A stretch of DNA of 64,000 nt from Rhyzopertha dominica (GCA_025024175.1 QCXZ01000064.1:47079325-47143324); one strand, 5' to 3'; shown: positions 36,526 to 49,958, counted from the first letter of the stretch. Made by a program: numbers and translations. Notes: generated from the sequence alone by a model not told the origin.

Positions 36526-38220
36526 TGAATAAAACTTGCAGAAATGTATTTCTTCATGTAAAAGATTAATTTGTAAAAAGAACACGAGTTCATGCTACTA
36601 AAACTTACGATGCTATTTATACAAAGAAGTAACTGATTGCATTCTGGAGAAAAACTCCAGTTAACAAAGGCTTTTGAGGTACAGAAAGCTTATAACAGGA
36701 TCTACCTCATAGTTGTCATTAATTATATTACAGCAAAAACGCGTGTATGGAGCTCACGACGCGTGTGGTTACGCCTTGTTATGTTGTCGTGTAAGTACTC
36801 TGCTGCACGGCTTTTTATTGCAGTTATAACATACGCTCGCTTGATCACATTACATTTGGTAATGAGTTTGTAGTACGAAGTAAAAATAGTTTATGCGAGT
36901 AATAACTTCGTAATGAAATTTTCCATTATCAAAATATGACAACAATACCTTTTGTTGCAGTGAAAGTGAAAATATTCGGAAATACTTTGTGTGCAGCTGA
37001 TAAAACAACAGTGCATGTTTTTGCTTGTCTAAAAATTTACAACTCTATGGTTTTAAAATAAGAACCCAATGTTTGTAAACTAAATGCAAGATTTAAGGTA
37101 CGTATACTTTTTGTTACCTTCATATAATGTACAGATCTGTTAATTTTAATTTCCTCGTCGTGTATTACCGTCGTTTCACTCCCTAATTCTTATTCTAATA
37201 ATGTTATAATAAAGAACATCTGTTGTTTTAAGTCTTACTAGTATTTTCATAGCTCGATGACAACAATTCTAGAATTCTATTTCTTTTTGTTGCAATATTT
37301 AATATACCTATTTATTAGAATATGTTTCAGAAACAATCAAACTAAATGACAAAAAGTGTTTCAAGTGCACGGTTCAAAACGTTTCGTTGGCAATGTTTCA
37401 TAACATTTTACTAGTAATATTTCGTAATGTTTCACTAACAATGTTTCGTAACGTTACGCTAGTAAAAAGAGTAGCTTTCTTATCTAGGTGATCTTATAGT
37501 AACAGTTTATGTAGGTTGGGACGGGAAAAGAGTAAATTTGAAAATGTTTGTGCTCATCCACCAGGAGAAAGAAATGCGTTTGACAGGTGACGTTCTATTA
37601 CTTAAAATGTAGCATTTTACCGTGAGTGGACAACATGGAGCCGCAGACGCTACAGCTTTGTATGTTTTTGTATATCAGATCAATATTAACAGAATGACTC
37701 TTCTTGTGCATTAAATAACATACCATCTTACGATAAGAAAATAATCCTTGAACACAATGGTCAATATTGTAAATAAACCCACCGGTCCCCATTTTATTTA
37801 NTATGGATACAACGTNAAAATGATTAGGCTAGCGTAATTACGAAGCTTAAGCCGCTGTGATGGAAGATAATCACCGTTAGTAATTGAGTCCATAGTAATC
37901 GAAGATTGTTTATCCAGCCTAAGATTGTGTGTTTCAAGCAGGGGAACAATTATTTCAATCAGAATTAAATCTGCTTTGTATCTTGCACTGAAATAATCCT
38001 CCACGGCTCCATGACATCAACCAAAGCTCAAACTCTTTGATCCACGCACTCGAATGTCACCTGTCACCCCATCTTCCTCTACCATTAGCAGAGCGCGAAA
38101 CAGGCATCCCGTTTCCTCGGCCCCAATCCGTATACGTAAAATATGGAAGGATATCAAACGCAAAGAAACATCTATTGTCCAAACTGTTCTCCCTTCATTT
38201 ACACTAACTGTAATACTTAC
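36526..38220. other. intron, no gene recognised
   Basis: No coding or RNA gene is seen. A series of TTTCGTAA(C/T)GTTTC-like short repeats runs near 37375-37455 (GTTTCGTTGGCAATG, TTTCATAAC, TTTCGTAATG, TTTCGTAACG), possibly a small degenerate minisatellite. Ns at 37801 and 37816. Confidence 0.4.
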
Positions 38221-38365
38221 AGACGACGTCGATTTTCCACGACGTTTCCAGGAATAGTCCCGTCACGTTGGGATTTTCTGCACGGCAAGTTATGGATTTT
38301 CCATCATCCTCCGTCGTCGGGACGAAACTGAGCTCGCTTATTGTTACATTTTCGCGCGTCTCCTC
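38221..38365 (-). CDS. Sidestep-family gene, exon for second half of Ig3
   Basis: The exon follows CATTTTCAG-type acceptor sequence (exon starts 38365, phase 0) and stops at GTAAGT (last base 38221, one base of the next codon), 48 codons in all. It encodes ISELSFVPTTEDDGKSITCRAENPNV and then LETSWKIDVV: the D-G-x-x-x-C motif before the closing Ig Cys, then CRAEN, both standard in the third Sidestep Ig domain. Two Asn-Val-Thr sites could carry N-glycans. The single leftover T joins the AT that opens the Ig4 exon to make a Tyr codon, as in the YPP that starts this domain in relatives. It is too short and split to be found as an open frame. Confidence 0.9.
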
Positions 38366-39109
38366 CTGAAAATAAACGCGGAATTATGGAACGATTAATT
38401 TGCATTCTAAAGTATGTTGAATTTAAATGTTATCGACGCCAGAGGTATAACACCGAGCGTCAAAGGAGATGGGGAATGTTCCTTCGGAAACTTCACTAAG
38501 TAAGTTTGAGTTTTCTGCTGCACGGATTAGAGAAGCTTTTAAATGCTAAAATTTGTCGGGCGGTCTTTCGAGGATTTCATTTTAATACGGACGATGGATG
38601 GAGAACAAGGAATAGTGTATCATTCGTCCTTGGAAGATTTTAGTAGCATTACTACTTTATTTCAGCTACGCAAGGTAAAAGTCATTAGAATAGACAGTTA
38701 AGCAAGTAACTATTAAACTATTTTCCTAAAAAGTGTAGAAATAGATAATTTCCTCCGAGCAACTGATGTATCCAAACCAAAATGCTGTAGAAAAAAACAA
38801 TATTTTTAAGCATTGCAGGCAGTATTGCCGATAGATGAAACGAGACGGGTGTTTGTCATTCACTAACTTGAAAAAACGTAAAAATCAGTTCTCTATCTTG
38901 ATCTGGATGCGGTATTTCCCATCCCGAATGGAGAATCTCGAATTTTATGTGCTTATTGCTGATGGTCAAAATAAACGCAATACGAATCCATTAATTAAAA
39001 TATCGGTTGCCTATAAATCGATTATATTCTGTACATCACACTAAAAATAATAACCTTTACTGCAACTAATTTTTTCTGGAACACCACAGAAAGCAAGAAA
39101 CTATTTCTG
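38366..39109. other. intron, no gene recognised
   Basis: Intron sequence upstream of the Ig3b exon. No repeat end or coding signal was seen. The 69-codon frame at 38835-39044 is not recognisable. Confidence 0.4.
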
Positions 39110-40741
39110 CAGTCGCCTCTTGTTTTAAAGCTGTAGCCAACAACTGAAAAATGTAACATATCTTCAGCTCTTAATATCTTGCTTGGCTATGGAGACAAAA
39201 AAACTGTAAATACATTTTTTCTAGATATTTTTATTCTGAATCCATTGGCTTCATATTTTTGAGGTATAACACAAACTTGTATTAAAAAAATTAAACCATT
39301 GGTGCGTTGCTGTGTTAATGTTACAGTGTTAGTTATATTTTTACTAATTTTGGAATTGTTCATATTTTTTTTATTTCTTTCAGATTTTACGTTTACATCC
39401 AAGTGGCTATGGAACAAGAAAACACACAATGTAATTTATATTATTAAGTAAGAATTTTAATCCATTAAAATATTATATGCATACTTGAATACATACGTAA
39501 GGCTCCCAAGGGGACTTATGCAGTTTTTTTTATCGGTAATCTAGGAGGCCATGTAACTAATGAGAATTATTTTTTATTTGGAGGTAGGCACCTATGCATT
39601 GTTTCGTGCCAATTATTTGCATCCATTTTGACGAAAAACGCAAAATCTCATTAAATTATTACAAAAATTGGAATACTACCACAATGAGTAAAAATAAACC
39701 TAACAATGTATATATTTTGTTATTCAGAAGAAATATGTCTTTTCAACCACAGCAAATCCAATTACGATTTCCATTTAACAAATGCAAGTTTGTGTTATAT
39801 CTCTAATATGCCTAAAATTTTGAGTACGCCACTGCATTCAGAATAAAAATATCTATAAAAAATGTCTCTGCAGTTTTTTTGTATCTGCATAGCCAGTCGA
39901 TATATTCGGAAATGTTACCTTTTTCAAAAAATACAAAAATAATTGAGTAATGTCGAAACCGTAACGCTCTAGCATTAATAGTTAGCGAGATACCCTACAA
40001 TTACGACAATTACCGTTGAAATTGTACGCCATCGCGGTAACTATTATTGCTAGAGGGTTGCGGTTTCGACATTACTTTCGCTTTGTAGGTGTACAATCGG
40101 CATTTTTATATCGTTTTTTCTTTTAAAGCCATAGCCACTTTTTGGATAATGTAACATTTCTTCAGGTCTCAATATCTCGCTTGAGTTTAAGGATACACTT
40201 TTTAGAAGGTCACGTTTTAGTAATCAAGGATAGAATGTAATTAATGAAAATCATTGTTTATTCGGAGATAAGTACCTATGCATTGTTTAGCGTCACGTTA
40301 AGCAAAACGTATAGTCTGATTAAATTAGTACAAAAAATGGAATAATACAAAAACTAGTTAAAAGAAAGCTAAAAATGTGTCTATTTTCTTAATAAAAAAT
40401 AGGTCTCTTCGACCATAGCAAAGAAAACAAAATACAAGTTTGTGACCCCCTACAAAAAATCTGAGCACGCTTTTGAATAAAAAATATGTTAAAAATGTCT
40501 TCACAGTTGTTTTTTTTTTGTATCTACATATTCAAACGAGATGTTGAGTACTGAAGAAATGTTACACTATTTAAAAGTTGGCTATAGCTTTAAAACGAAA
40601 AACGACAACATAAAAATAGTGATAGTACAGTTTAGTCCCAACAAAAAAAATAAGACAGTAACGAGCAAACCGTAACTTTTTAATATTAATAGTTACCGAG
40701 ATATCCAGCAGTTATAATGAAAATGGAACACCCTGTACCTA
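39110..40741. mobile_element. tandem pair of long-inverted-repeat (foldback) elements
   Basis: Copy 1 has arms at about 39112-39290 and 39770-39996. Copy 2 has arms at about 40030-40240 and 40455-40741. The cores (39500-39740 and 40200-40430) are diverged direct repeats sharing CACCTATGCATTGTTT/TACCTATGCATTGTTT and other blocks. The right end of copy 2 is GGAACACCCTGTA, a mariner-type terminus. The facing ends meet near 40000-40030, where GTAATGTCGAAACCG is mirrored by CGGTTTCGACATTAC. No transposase is visible. Confidence 0.7.
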
Positions 40742-40823
40742 TAGTCTTATTATTCTCTGACATACAGCATCAGATTATTATAGCTGACTCATATTTGAGC
40801 TGGTTTCAGTTTCAGAGCTACTT

Positions 40824-40854
40824 CTGAGGAAGACACCGACATGAGTGTCGAAAC
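40824..40854 (+). ncRNA. hammerhead-ribozyme-like core
   Basis: CTGAGGA (40824-40830) is followed by GACAC, an 8-base loop and the perfectly pairing GTGTC, then GAAAC (40850-40854) and GTCAAGG. Downstream, CCAACGTGGG resembles CCAACGCGG after the 57918 copy, so the two are relatives. This suggests a Penelope-like element end. The remaining ribozyme stems were not resolved. Confidence 0.55.
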
Positions 40855-41939
40855 GTCAAGGTCTAATAACCAACGTGGGAACCAGCCCGGTAAACAACAT
40901 GTCATCATATTTGAGCTTTATGGACGCTCTACGATATATGCATGTTCACCATTTAATCATTAAATACGAGGTAAGATTTACAGGTTCTTATATTAAATTG
41001 TTAAATTTCGTCACATATATGAATGATTACATTACAAACAATAATAAGACGACAACGAATGAAAATTCTATATATCGTCAAATAGAAATTGGCATTTAAC
41101 AGTGACTATATCATAATACTAATAATTGATGTTGTCCATATTTTTACCAGTTCAATACTAATAATCTATACAGGTAATCGCTTTTCTAAATACCTAACTT
41201 GTTAATGGCAAATACCATTTTATTATATAACAGTAAAGGAAAAGTGTTGACAAAAGGGTGAGTTTGACTGGTAACCTTGTATTGAACATTATCAAATAGG
41301 TATGAATTCAACACAAACAACAACAATGTACCTGTTGCACCCAGCAATTTGTTGCACAATAATGCACTTGGGTCACTGTCATTATACACATTGCTTGTAC
41401 TAGATAATCCTACAAATTCCTTTGACTCATTATTTGAAATTGAAATATACACAGGTACTTGAAAACTTTTCTCTATTAACCAATAGATCAATAAAAATAA
41501 AGGTTTGTGCGGATTTTATCTGTACAATTCATCATTCTCGCAGGTAAGAAATGTTTAGGCAGACTACCTGCTTGCTAGTTATTCCTTGATTCGCATACTA
41601 CTTAATAATGCCCTTTATCTCACTATATAAATAGTGTGGTTTATTATTACAGTACCATATACCTTAAGATGTAGACAAATAGATTTACATCCTTAAAATG
41701 ATACAAATTTTTAAAGATCGGTCTATGCAAAAATTCGATGTGTAGGAATGTCAGTCTCGATCTCGAATTTCCAGACGAGATCGAGACGAGACCGAAAAAT
41801 TCCTTGTCTCAGAGGCAACACTATCTAGGCTTGGGCAAATATTGGAAATGCAGGGCAGCTTTCTTTTTCTCAAGTAAATCCTGCATATTACTGTATTTTT
41901 GTATTTCTTATGGAATTTAATGTTTCTTTATTGACTATA

Positions 41940-42513
41940 CAGGGTCCGCCACTTAAAACTCCCCAGGCTCGTATTTTCGCTATTTTTTAGGTACAACCTT
42001 TAGTTATATATGAAATTGTAGGTCCCTTTAAACTCTTTAAAAATAGAATATTGTGTGTCCAAAAATTTTGTTGTTAATTATCATATTTTGCAAATAAAGT
42101 TAATTTTTGTAAATATTTTTTAACCTTACCCCGTATAATAAATTTTGCTTTATAGTTAGATGCCGCCTTTTATTTTCTTCAATTTGTGTCTTTACCATGT
42201 ATGCGTAATTTTTACTCCTTCTTAGTGAAAACCAAGAAAAACTATTCGCCGCCATTTTTGTTAATAGGGTTGTTCAGAATTTAAGTGTTATTTTAGTAGC
42301 TGATTACGGTACAAATTATGCCTACATACCACTACATACCCATCGCTGCAAACGAAACCCCAAAATTTGGAGTAACTTTTAAATAAATAAAGTACAAAGT
42401 TCGTTCTACAGAGAGAGAGGCTAGGAAACGAAACCCTGCGATGAGGCTAGCGCGTGATGCAGAAAACCAAACCAGCCTCNTCGCAGGGTTTCGTTTTCTA
42501 GTCTCTCTCTCTC

Positions 42514-42545
<32 letters not shown>

Positions 42546-43007
42546 TAGAACGAACTTTGTACTTTATTTATTAAAAAGTTACTCCAAATTTTGGGGTTTT
42601 GTGTGCAGCGATGGGTATGTAGGCGTAATTTGTTCTGTAATAAGCTACTAAAATAACACTTAAAAATTCTGAACAACCCTATTAACAAAAATGGCGGCGA
42701 ATAGTTTTTCTTGTTTTTCACTAAGAAGGAGTAAAAATTACGCATACACGGTAAAGACACAAATTGAAGAATATAATAGGCGGCATCCAACTATAAAGCA
42801 ATATTTATTATAAGGGGTAAGGTTAAAAAATATTTACAAAAATTAACTTTATTTGCAAAATATGATAATTAACAAAACAAATTTTTGGACACCCAAAATT
42901 CTATTTTAAAGAGTTTAAAAAGACCTACAATTTGACATATAACTTAAGTTTGTACCTAAAAAAATAAACAAAATACGAGCCTGGGGAGTTTTAAGTGGCG
43001 GACCCTG
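41940..43007. mobile_element. foldback element, 1068 bp, ~500-bp arms, TA duplication
   Basis: The ends are CAGGGTCCGCCACTTAAAAC and the exact inverse GTTTTAAGTGGCGGACCCTG, each flanked by TA (TATA on both sides). The two arms are inverted copies for about 500 bp, meeting around 42450-42475 at a short spacer with one N (42480). A GA run (42411-42420) and a much longer CT run (42503-42544) lie at matching positions in the arms. No coding region is present. Confidence 0.9.
42503..42544. repeat. (CT)n microsatellite in the foldback right arm
   Basis: About 20 CT units with one CCC interruption. The mirror position in the left arm holds only five GA units, so the run has expanded in one arm (or contracted in the other). 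Confidence 0.9.
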
Positions 43008-46000
43008 TATATTATGTAATTGTTCTCAGGCATTCTTAATAGAATTTGTCATTTTGTAAAAAATGAAAATTTTGTATAGTGCTCAAGAAAGTTAGATACG
43101 AGGACCGTTTGTTATTTCTTTGTAGTTAGATACAAAATTAAATGTAACATCAATTCGATATGCAAGATATGTACAATTGTGTTCTTTTGACTGTAAAAGA
43201 TGTAGAAATCGTAGAATAGGAGTGTAATGGCAACTCCTTAGTTACCAACAAAGATATTTATATACGTGTACTTATATTATCTTTCGTCGTATCAATGCGT
43301 TTTGCGTTTGGTATTGGTTGTTATAATACTTACCAGTACCTCAACACCTGCAAACGAACATAATCTGACTTTAATTGTTAAAGAAAGAGCTTAATGTACT
43401 TCCACCTACATTCTTAATAAACTTACATTTCTACTTCATATGCTTTTTGCACCCAAGAGCATTTTAAAGTACTCAGGCGCTCAATAATTCGTCGAATTGT
43501 TTCATTACTTTAGCTGCCTTAAATACGGTGCAATTCACTTCCGAGTTCCAGCGTATTTCTTTTTCGTAGAACAAGTTTCATACACATGCTGAATTCATTA
43601 TTGATTGAGTGGTGAGAAGTATTATATTAAGTAGTTTGACATTTATGTTTTGAAGTACTTACTATAAGTATTGTTTTAAATATGCGGTATAAAAAAGAAA
43701 TTTTAACGGAATAGATGTTTTTTGTGTGTTTCTTTAATAGGCTTGAGCTAAAGAAGCCTCTGCCGTAACTATAACGTGTGTTCCACTGACTCCGAACCAT
43801 CCTGAATAATATCGGTAATCAAATTTTTGGCAATATTATCTCTTACGGAGTTACGGATATTTCTAGAGAATTTTAAGACCATAGAGCTATCCACTGTACA
43901 TCTAAGAAGTAGCGAAAAATGTCCAAAACCTTTTTTTATTTTAAAAACTTGGTTTTGTAATTCAGAAAGTACAAAAAATTGAAAATCTTTATTTTTTTAT
44001 AATTATTATACTAAAAAAATGTCTAACGTTAGCAAAAACCTTATGTGGATAGGGTCAGGCGTTAGTACCCTGTGAAAACGTCGTTAAATAATAAAATATG
44101 CATATAATATAGATGTTCCAATAATAATCGACCAATTCTGTGAACTCCGGCAATTCTAATAAATTATAAATGCTTCAATCCTGCGGGGGGTTACCTATAA
44201 CTAGGTAGGCAATTTTACCTTGACCTGCATTTTTTACAGATTGGATAATTTTTGGCAGTTACAGCAACNGGTTTACGTTATTTTCGATAATAAAGCAATT
44301 AATAAAGGAACAAGCGACCACCTCGTTTATAATTTACGCTTAAAGTTTTCATAACGGGACAAGGTTTAATTTTGTGAATAATACAAATACGAGGAGACAT
44401 TCGCACTCTCATAAAATAGAACTTTTTATTTTGGGTTCATTTGCAAAGGAGTTCAAAAGTAAAACACCTTTACAACTGCGATGCCGTTAACTAACTAACC
44501 TAACTAAGGCATTTAGCATTGTAAAGCAACACTCATTCAAGTTTAGCTATCCGCGTCCACTATTTATTGCTATATTAATATTTTAACGACAGAGTTCATT
44601 CAAAAAGCTGAATTAGGTTTCTGGGTTTGCGCTCAAGAATATTCGGCGCTTGCAAGTCCATACTAGAAAATTATTAGGTTCGTTAATTTTTGGTGCAAAC
44701 AACATTTCTGAATTTAATTTACTAGTCTCCTCAAGTACCTATCTGTACCGATCCCATGCTTGTTAGGAATCATAGCACTAGCAGTTGTCGGTAGGTACTA
44801 AGTATATACGTACTTGAGCTTGTTCCTCAGGAAAATGATCCATCATTTCAGTTACGCTTCGGAAATTCATACTTTCTAATGTAGCCCTGTTCATATATAT
44901 AGGTACCTACTACGTGGTATGTACATTATTTGTATTAAGAACATTTCAAATTTTGCCTTTTTGCAATATAGTCAAAAATAAGAGCCGTAAGGTGACAATA
45001 GTACTACAATATATTGTTTTTGTACCAGCAATTATCGTTTGTGTTTAAATAATTTTTTATACAAATTTATATAATTTATATAAATAAAGTAAATGTAAAA
45101 CAAAACATAAACTTATTGTACCCATTCTCTGTCAATGTAACATTGTTTACTATTTGGTAGAAAATTTTGCACACTACTGTTCTGCTTGAGTTTAGTTTAG
45201 AAAGCTTAGATATTATTTTAACGAATTAGCGGTAATGAAGACCGCAATCATTTCGTGGAAGCACAGTGTATCTGGGTTATCGTTAAAGTTAAGGGCTAAT
45301 AGAGGTACATAAACTTCCCCTTTACGACTATCTTAGCTAAGAATGGATTAAAAATAAAGGAGGGCCCGCAGAAACATTTTATTTAGCGTACCACTCACAA
45401 GAATGAAACATCAATCTAGTAGACGTATGTTTAGGGCCATTATGGCTAATAGCGGCATCCTGCCCCATATAATCGGTGGCGCGGAGTATATATTGCAGAG
45501 AACGTTATGTCGGAGAATTACGTCCCGAGTTTGTAACAGGTATGTGGGATACTATTCAAACTTCATGTTCCGATATAATGGACCAAGTTTAAGTAAGTTT
45601 GGACAAATAAATTATACCGTGCGAATTTAAATGAACATATTGCGCCTAATACATGAATTGCAACTTATGTACGTTTCATGAAAATTATGTCTATGTTGTG
45701 AAAGGGCATCGTTGACTGTAATTTTATTCATTAGTAAAAAAATAGTTGGCTTCTATTCAGCTAAATAACTTGGAAACAAGAAGACTGTTTGAAAGTGCTC
45801 TGTTTCGCGAGATTTAGCAGATAGAACAGATAGATTTTTTAAAACGACCGTTTATGGTGAGTCGATTGTCATAGCTATATGATATATCTTGTGGAAGGAA
45901 GCACTTTCAAATCAGCTCGCTTCTAAGCTACCATATTAAGCGTGTTTTACAATAAGTGCTCTTTTGAAACGATTTCTATTTATGAGATGTGCAAAATATC

Positions 46001-47187
46001 CACTACACGAAATGATAAGGAGTGCTGGAACTTTTGGGAGTTTATATACTATATAAGGCTGAATATTTGTTTTTTAAACCCTGGTGGAATATGACGCCCT
46101 TTGTGACAAGAGTCGTAAAATAGGTGGTGTAAAAGGACTTGGAAGGATATAAAAATATATGGTAAGAATATAGATTGGGGCATATTTAACAGCCAAAAAC
46201 AAAAAAAAAACATGTCGAAAGNTACTTGTAAACCCGAAACTTTAATGCAGAAGACAGATTGATCTCAATTTGTTAATTTCTGCGGGGTGGGAAATATAAG
46301 TGGAATTTTAATTTTTTGGATGACAATAATAAGGTAAATTTACTTCCTTAAGGGCCTTGGAGATGAGAGGGTTTCTAAACTGGCGTCTCTAGTTAAAGTC
46401 TTCCTGACGGTTATTCTCCTCAAATCTTATTATACAAAACCAGGGTAGCAGTGAACGTAGTCTATTACTTTATACAGAAAATTGCATTGCCGAGTTGTTT
46501 CAGCTAAACACTACTTTTACGGCTGTCGTCAAATCAGGCATTACTACATGCAGCACCAGAGTGAGAAATTACACATGTACTAGTAGTTCAACCGCAGTTA
46601 TAAACATTTGTAAAGTACAGATCTCCCTCAAGACGTAGTGCTGCTGCTCCTGGTTTGATGATAAGTTGGGTTTTCTACCAAGATATCGCTTGGTTACAAT
46701 TTACACCGTTTCATCCCTGACATAACGGACGAAACTCCCTGTGCCATGTTCCCCGCATCGGGAGATGCAGACTATATCTAAACTGCTCAAATCTAACACT
46801 ATATTTTTATTGCTGTACATTTACAGTTGAGTCGACAATGCAGCTTTCTGTAAAACAAAATAGTGGACTAGACTACTTTCTGTCGCTTCTGGGTGACATG
46901 AATTAAATGAAGCAAATTTTGAAAAGGAAAGATAACTGTCTTCAAAGACAAATAGTGCAACAGCACCTAAACATAGAGTAAATTATGTTTAATACAAGTG
47001 ATGGGTTGCTAGCTGCCAGAGGTGCCCAGCCACATATGTATTAAGTGACATTTTAGTAGCGTTACAAATGCTGAAATTGTTGTTATATTTAAGGTTTTCC
47101 AATAGAAACGGGTCGATTTTGAATAAAACAAGCTGTGTGTGAAGTATTAACGATTTTTTTTTATTTGAAAGGCCCATGTATGCGATT
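43008..47187. other. intron, no gene recognised
   Basis: A long intronic stretch of the Sidestep-family gene (Ig3a-Ig3b intron). Open frames such as 45403-45630 (75 codons) show no domain. Ns at about 44270 and 46222. I see no RNA gene or complete repeat. Confidence 0.4.
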
Positions 47188-47999
47188 ATGTATGAAATAT
47201 TACATCGTTCATATGTCCGCCGCGGCTTATCACGGTGCCGGTGGCACGAACCTTGGAGGTCCAATTTTCAATTACTCCGTTACGTTGATCTTGAGGGCAT
47301 CAGTCGATTGCGGCTTATTGGTATAGACATGAGACTTTAGAAAACCCCGCAAGAAAAAGTCTAGCGGGGTCAAATCTTACGATCTTGGTGGGCAATTCAC
47401 GTCACCTCTACGAGAGGTAACTATATCCTCAAATCGATCATGCAGATGTCTATTGTGGCTCGTAGCGCCCTCTTGGCTTGGTGTGGGTTGACATCGCCCC
47501 ATTTACGACAATTTTGCTTGTTAACATAGACATTCAGCGAAAAATGCGCTTCGTCGCGAAAAATAATTTTTCGCCCAAAGTTAGGATCTCTTCCAAACGC
47601 TCCAAAGTTCAATTCGCAAACAAACGGCGTTGTGTGTGATCGTTAACTTTGAGTTCCTGGGTCAGTAGGATCTTGTACGGATGCAGGCCCATATCCCGAC
47701 GCAAAAACCGCCAAGTTGAAGTCTGCGAAAGGAGGAGTCCTTGTGCACGACGAGGAATTGACTGCCTGGGGTTCTCCTGCACTGGAAGCAACAATTGTCT
47801 CGACCGATCTGGCGTTCCTTGTACGTAAGGATTTTGGCTAATCGTTTACGGAACCGGTCGTCTCAAATTTGGCCACCAAACGTTGAAGAGTTGACTTTGA
47901 AGGGCCACCGCGTCTGCCATAAAATGGACGCAACGGTCGCAAAGTTTTCAATAATGAACACTCACTTTGAACATGTTGTTCAATCGTGTAACTTGGCAT
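47188..47999 (-). pseudogene. DD41D-type transposase relic with internal deletion
   Basis: It begins at ATG 47999 with MPSYTIEQHVQ, the DUF4817-type N-terminus of arthropod DD41D-like transposases, followed by LRPFYGRRGGPSKSTLQRLV and KFETTGSVND (helix-turn-helix region). Later blocks in shifted frames are IIFRDEAHFSLNVYVNKQN (first catalytic Asp, near 47550), GDVNCPPRS and DLTPLDFFLRG (third Asp, near 47390), and a C-terminal SRGGHMNDVIFHT ending at 47188. The segment around the second Asp is missing: the text jumps from NPHQ to the block just before GDVN. Several stops and frame changes add to this. A decayed copy, distinct from the other two DD41D proteins. Confidence 0.8.
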
Positions 48000-48284
48000 G
48001 ATGATTTGGCATCTGTGACTGAATAACAAACAACAACGCTATAATAATAGTATAGGCCTAACAGCCTGTCAACATCCACCCGTACCTATAGGCGATAGAA
48101 TTACAGTCACTTAAATATATTACAGTACCGCAATTCATTGTCCACATTTTTGCACTAAGATAGCGGATGAAACTAAAACCATAGAAACCAAATTGGTTTG
48201 ATCCCGTCTTCTATATAAACATTTAAATTTGCCGCCGCTATTTTGCACTATAATGGCAGACAATTGCTTTACTTTATCTATCTA

Positions 48285-48863
48285 GAGACTTTAGATGGAA
48301 CTGAAGCCACTATATCATACAAAGTACCGCAATTGGTCGCAAGTAAGCAAATGAACTAACGAAGTGTACTGTAGCTACTATTCTATACTATTATAGTTCG
48401 CTAGCGGTTGTTCAGTTCGAATGCCGCATCTATTTCAGTCAGTATCACACAAGTTCATCGCAAAGTTTAAAACGGACTAATTCATCTTATCTGGCGAACT
48501 AGACTGTTCATGTGGCGCAACTGATTAGTAACTATAGTAAACTACGTTCGTTTGTTTGCTTACTTCCCACGATTCCCACCTCTAGCTGGAAGCAAAATGG
48601 CTGCCAATTGCGGTACTTTGTCAGATATAGTGGCTTTAGATGGAATATAAGCGATACGCCACTTGGTGGCTTCTACTCTACGTTACATTCTGTTACATAC
48701 GAGCATTTCGCATATGGCGTGTTATTGCTTTATAATAAATATTTTTGGTTCAAACTAGTACCTGTCATTATAAATGGTTAAAACGGATCACGTATTTTGC
48801 CGCGTTTCTCGCGTAAAATAATGTAACAGAATGTAGTTGATGTAAGCGCTACCGTGGCGCTGC
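48285..48863. repeat. two overlapping foldback repeats
   Basis: Arm 48285-48372 pairs with 48531-48660: CCAATTGCGGTACTTTGT is inverted at 48328-48345 and forward near 48602-48619, and AAGTAAGCAAATGAAC near 48341 is mirrored by GTTTGTTTGCTTACTT near 48552. A second pair, 48655-48700 with 48822-48863, shares ACATTCTGTTACAT. They are probably nested MITEs. No clear target duplication was found. Confidence 0.6.
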
Positions 48864-49549
48864 ATTCTTAAATTCCATTGCCTATTGCAAAACCCTATAT
48901 TATTATACTATGAATCGCACAATGGGTTTGGTGTTATATCTGGTCACGCGTTGGGATGTTAATCCTTAGGTTTCGATATGAATCCCTGTCAAAGCTGCCA
49001 CAAATGTTTATTCAAATATTTTAGCGCGCATGTCCACTGAATAAATATTGTCTTACAGATACCAGTAAACTAATAATATTGCAGAGGTGCAAGGTTCATC
49101 TGATAATGTCCGGTACGCAAGAATGGTTTTTACCCCAAAGACCCCGTACATGCATTAACCTAGACACAAATTTTATACAAGTCGTGACTGAACCATAGAT
49201 GAAGCATTGCGATGCCCTATAATCAGTATGGAAAGGTTTCATCATTAATCATTAATTTACGGCTGCTGTTCGAAGGAATAAGCTTGCCCAAATGACATAT
49301 AGTCCCAAGCTGCTGTAGTTCAAGCAATTGGGCATTTTTTTTTAATTTGGCTAAAAGTCGCTGGTATCATGATACACTTAGTTTGCTGGTACAAAGTATT
49401 GTTCAATGCATCAGTCAAAAGTTAACTTCATCATGAACTTGTAGTGCCACAATTATTATTCAAATATTCATGAATTGTTACTGTTTTTACCGAAGAGAAC
49501 TCACTACATATTTGTTAGTATTAACAATGAAGTGAAAATCATTACATAC

Positions 49550-49695
49550 CTTCGTTCTTCTTAACTGCCTCTTTCCCTTGTACCAGGTGATGATTGCAGG
49601 CGGTCTGGAGCCTGCAGACTCACACACCACTTCGTACCTTTTGTCAGCTACCAGTGGATTTACCGCATTGAGTATTTTTGCAGTCAAGGGTTTCA
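49550..49695 (-). CDS. Sidestep-family gene, exon for first half of Ig3
   Basis: The exon opens after GTTATAG at 49695 with TG (phase 1) and ends AAG before GTATGT at 49550, 48 codons plus two bases. With the T left by the Ig2 exon it reads LKPLTAKIL, then RYEVVCESAGSRPPAIITW with the first Ig Cys and core Trp, then KGKRQLRRTK. The C-x-S-x-GS-x-PPA-x-ITW pattern is diagnostic of the third Sidestep Ig domain. The downstream partner is the 38221-38365 exon, across an 11.2-kb intron that holds transposon relics. Confidence 0.92.
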
Positions 49696-49958
49696 CTATA
49701 ACAAACTACAATGTTAGTATTCCTCGGAATAAGAAATTACAAATATCAGATTAATGACTAATCAATAGAGAATCAGGATATTTAATACTTCCGCAAGTTG
49801 TAACTATAAGGAGTAATGAGAAATTCGCTTATAATTTTTTTGTATAACCAAGAGGGAATAAGGTCAGATAAGTAGTACAAAGCAGCTAGAAATCGTGAAA
49901 AAGATTTGCAATTTGTAATTACTTGTATAGGGTTCAGCGTTCAGATGCTAATATAATA

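Noticed and set aside
45403..45630. 75-codon open frame, possible small gene
   Set aside because: No domain, no splice context and no conserved pattern; similar frames are expected by chance.
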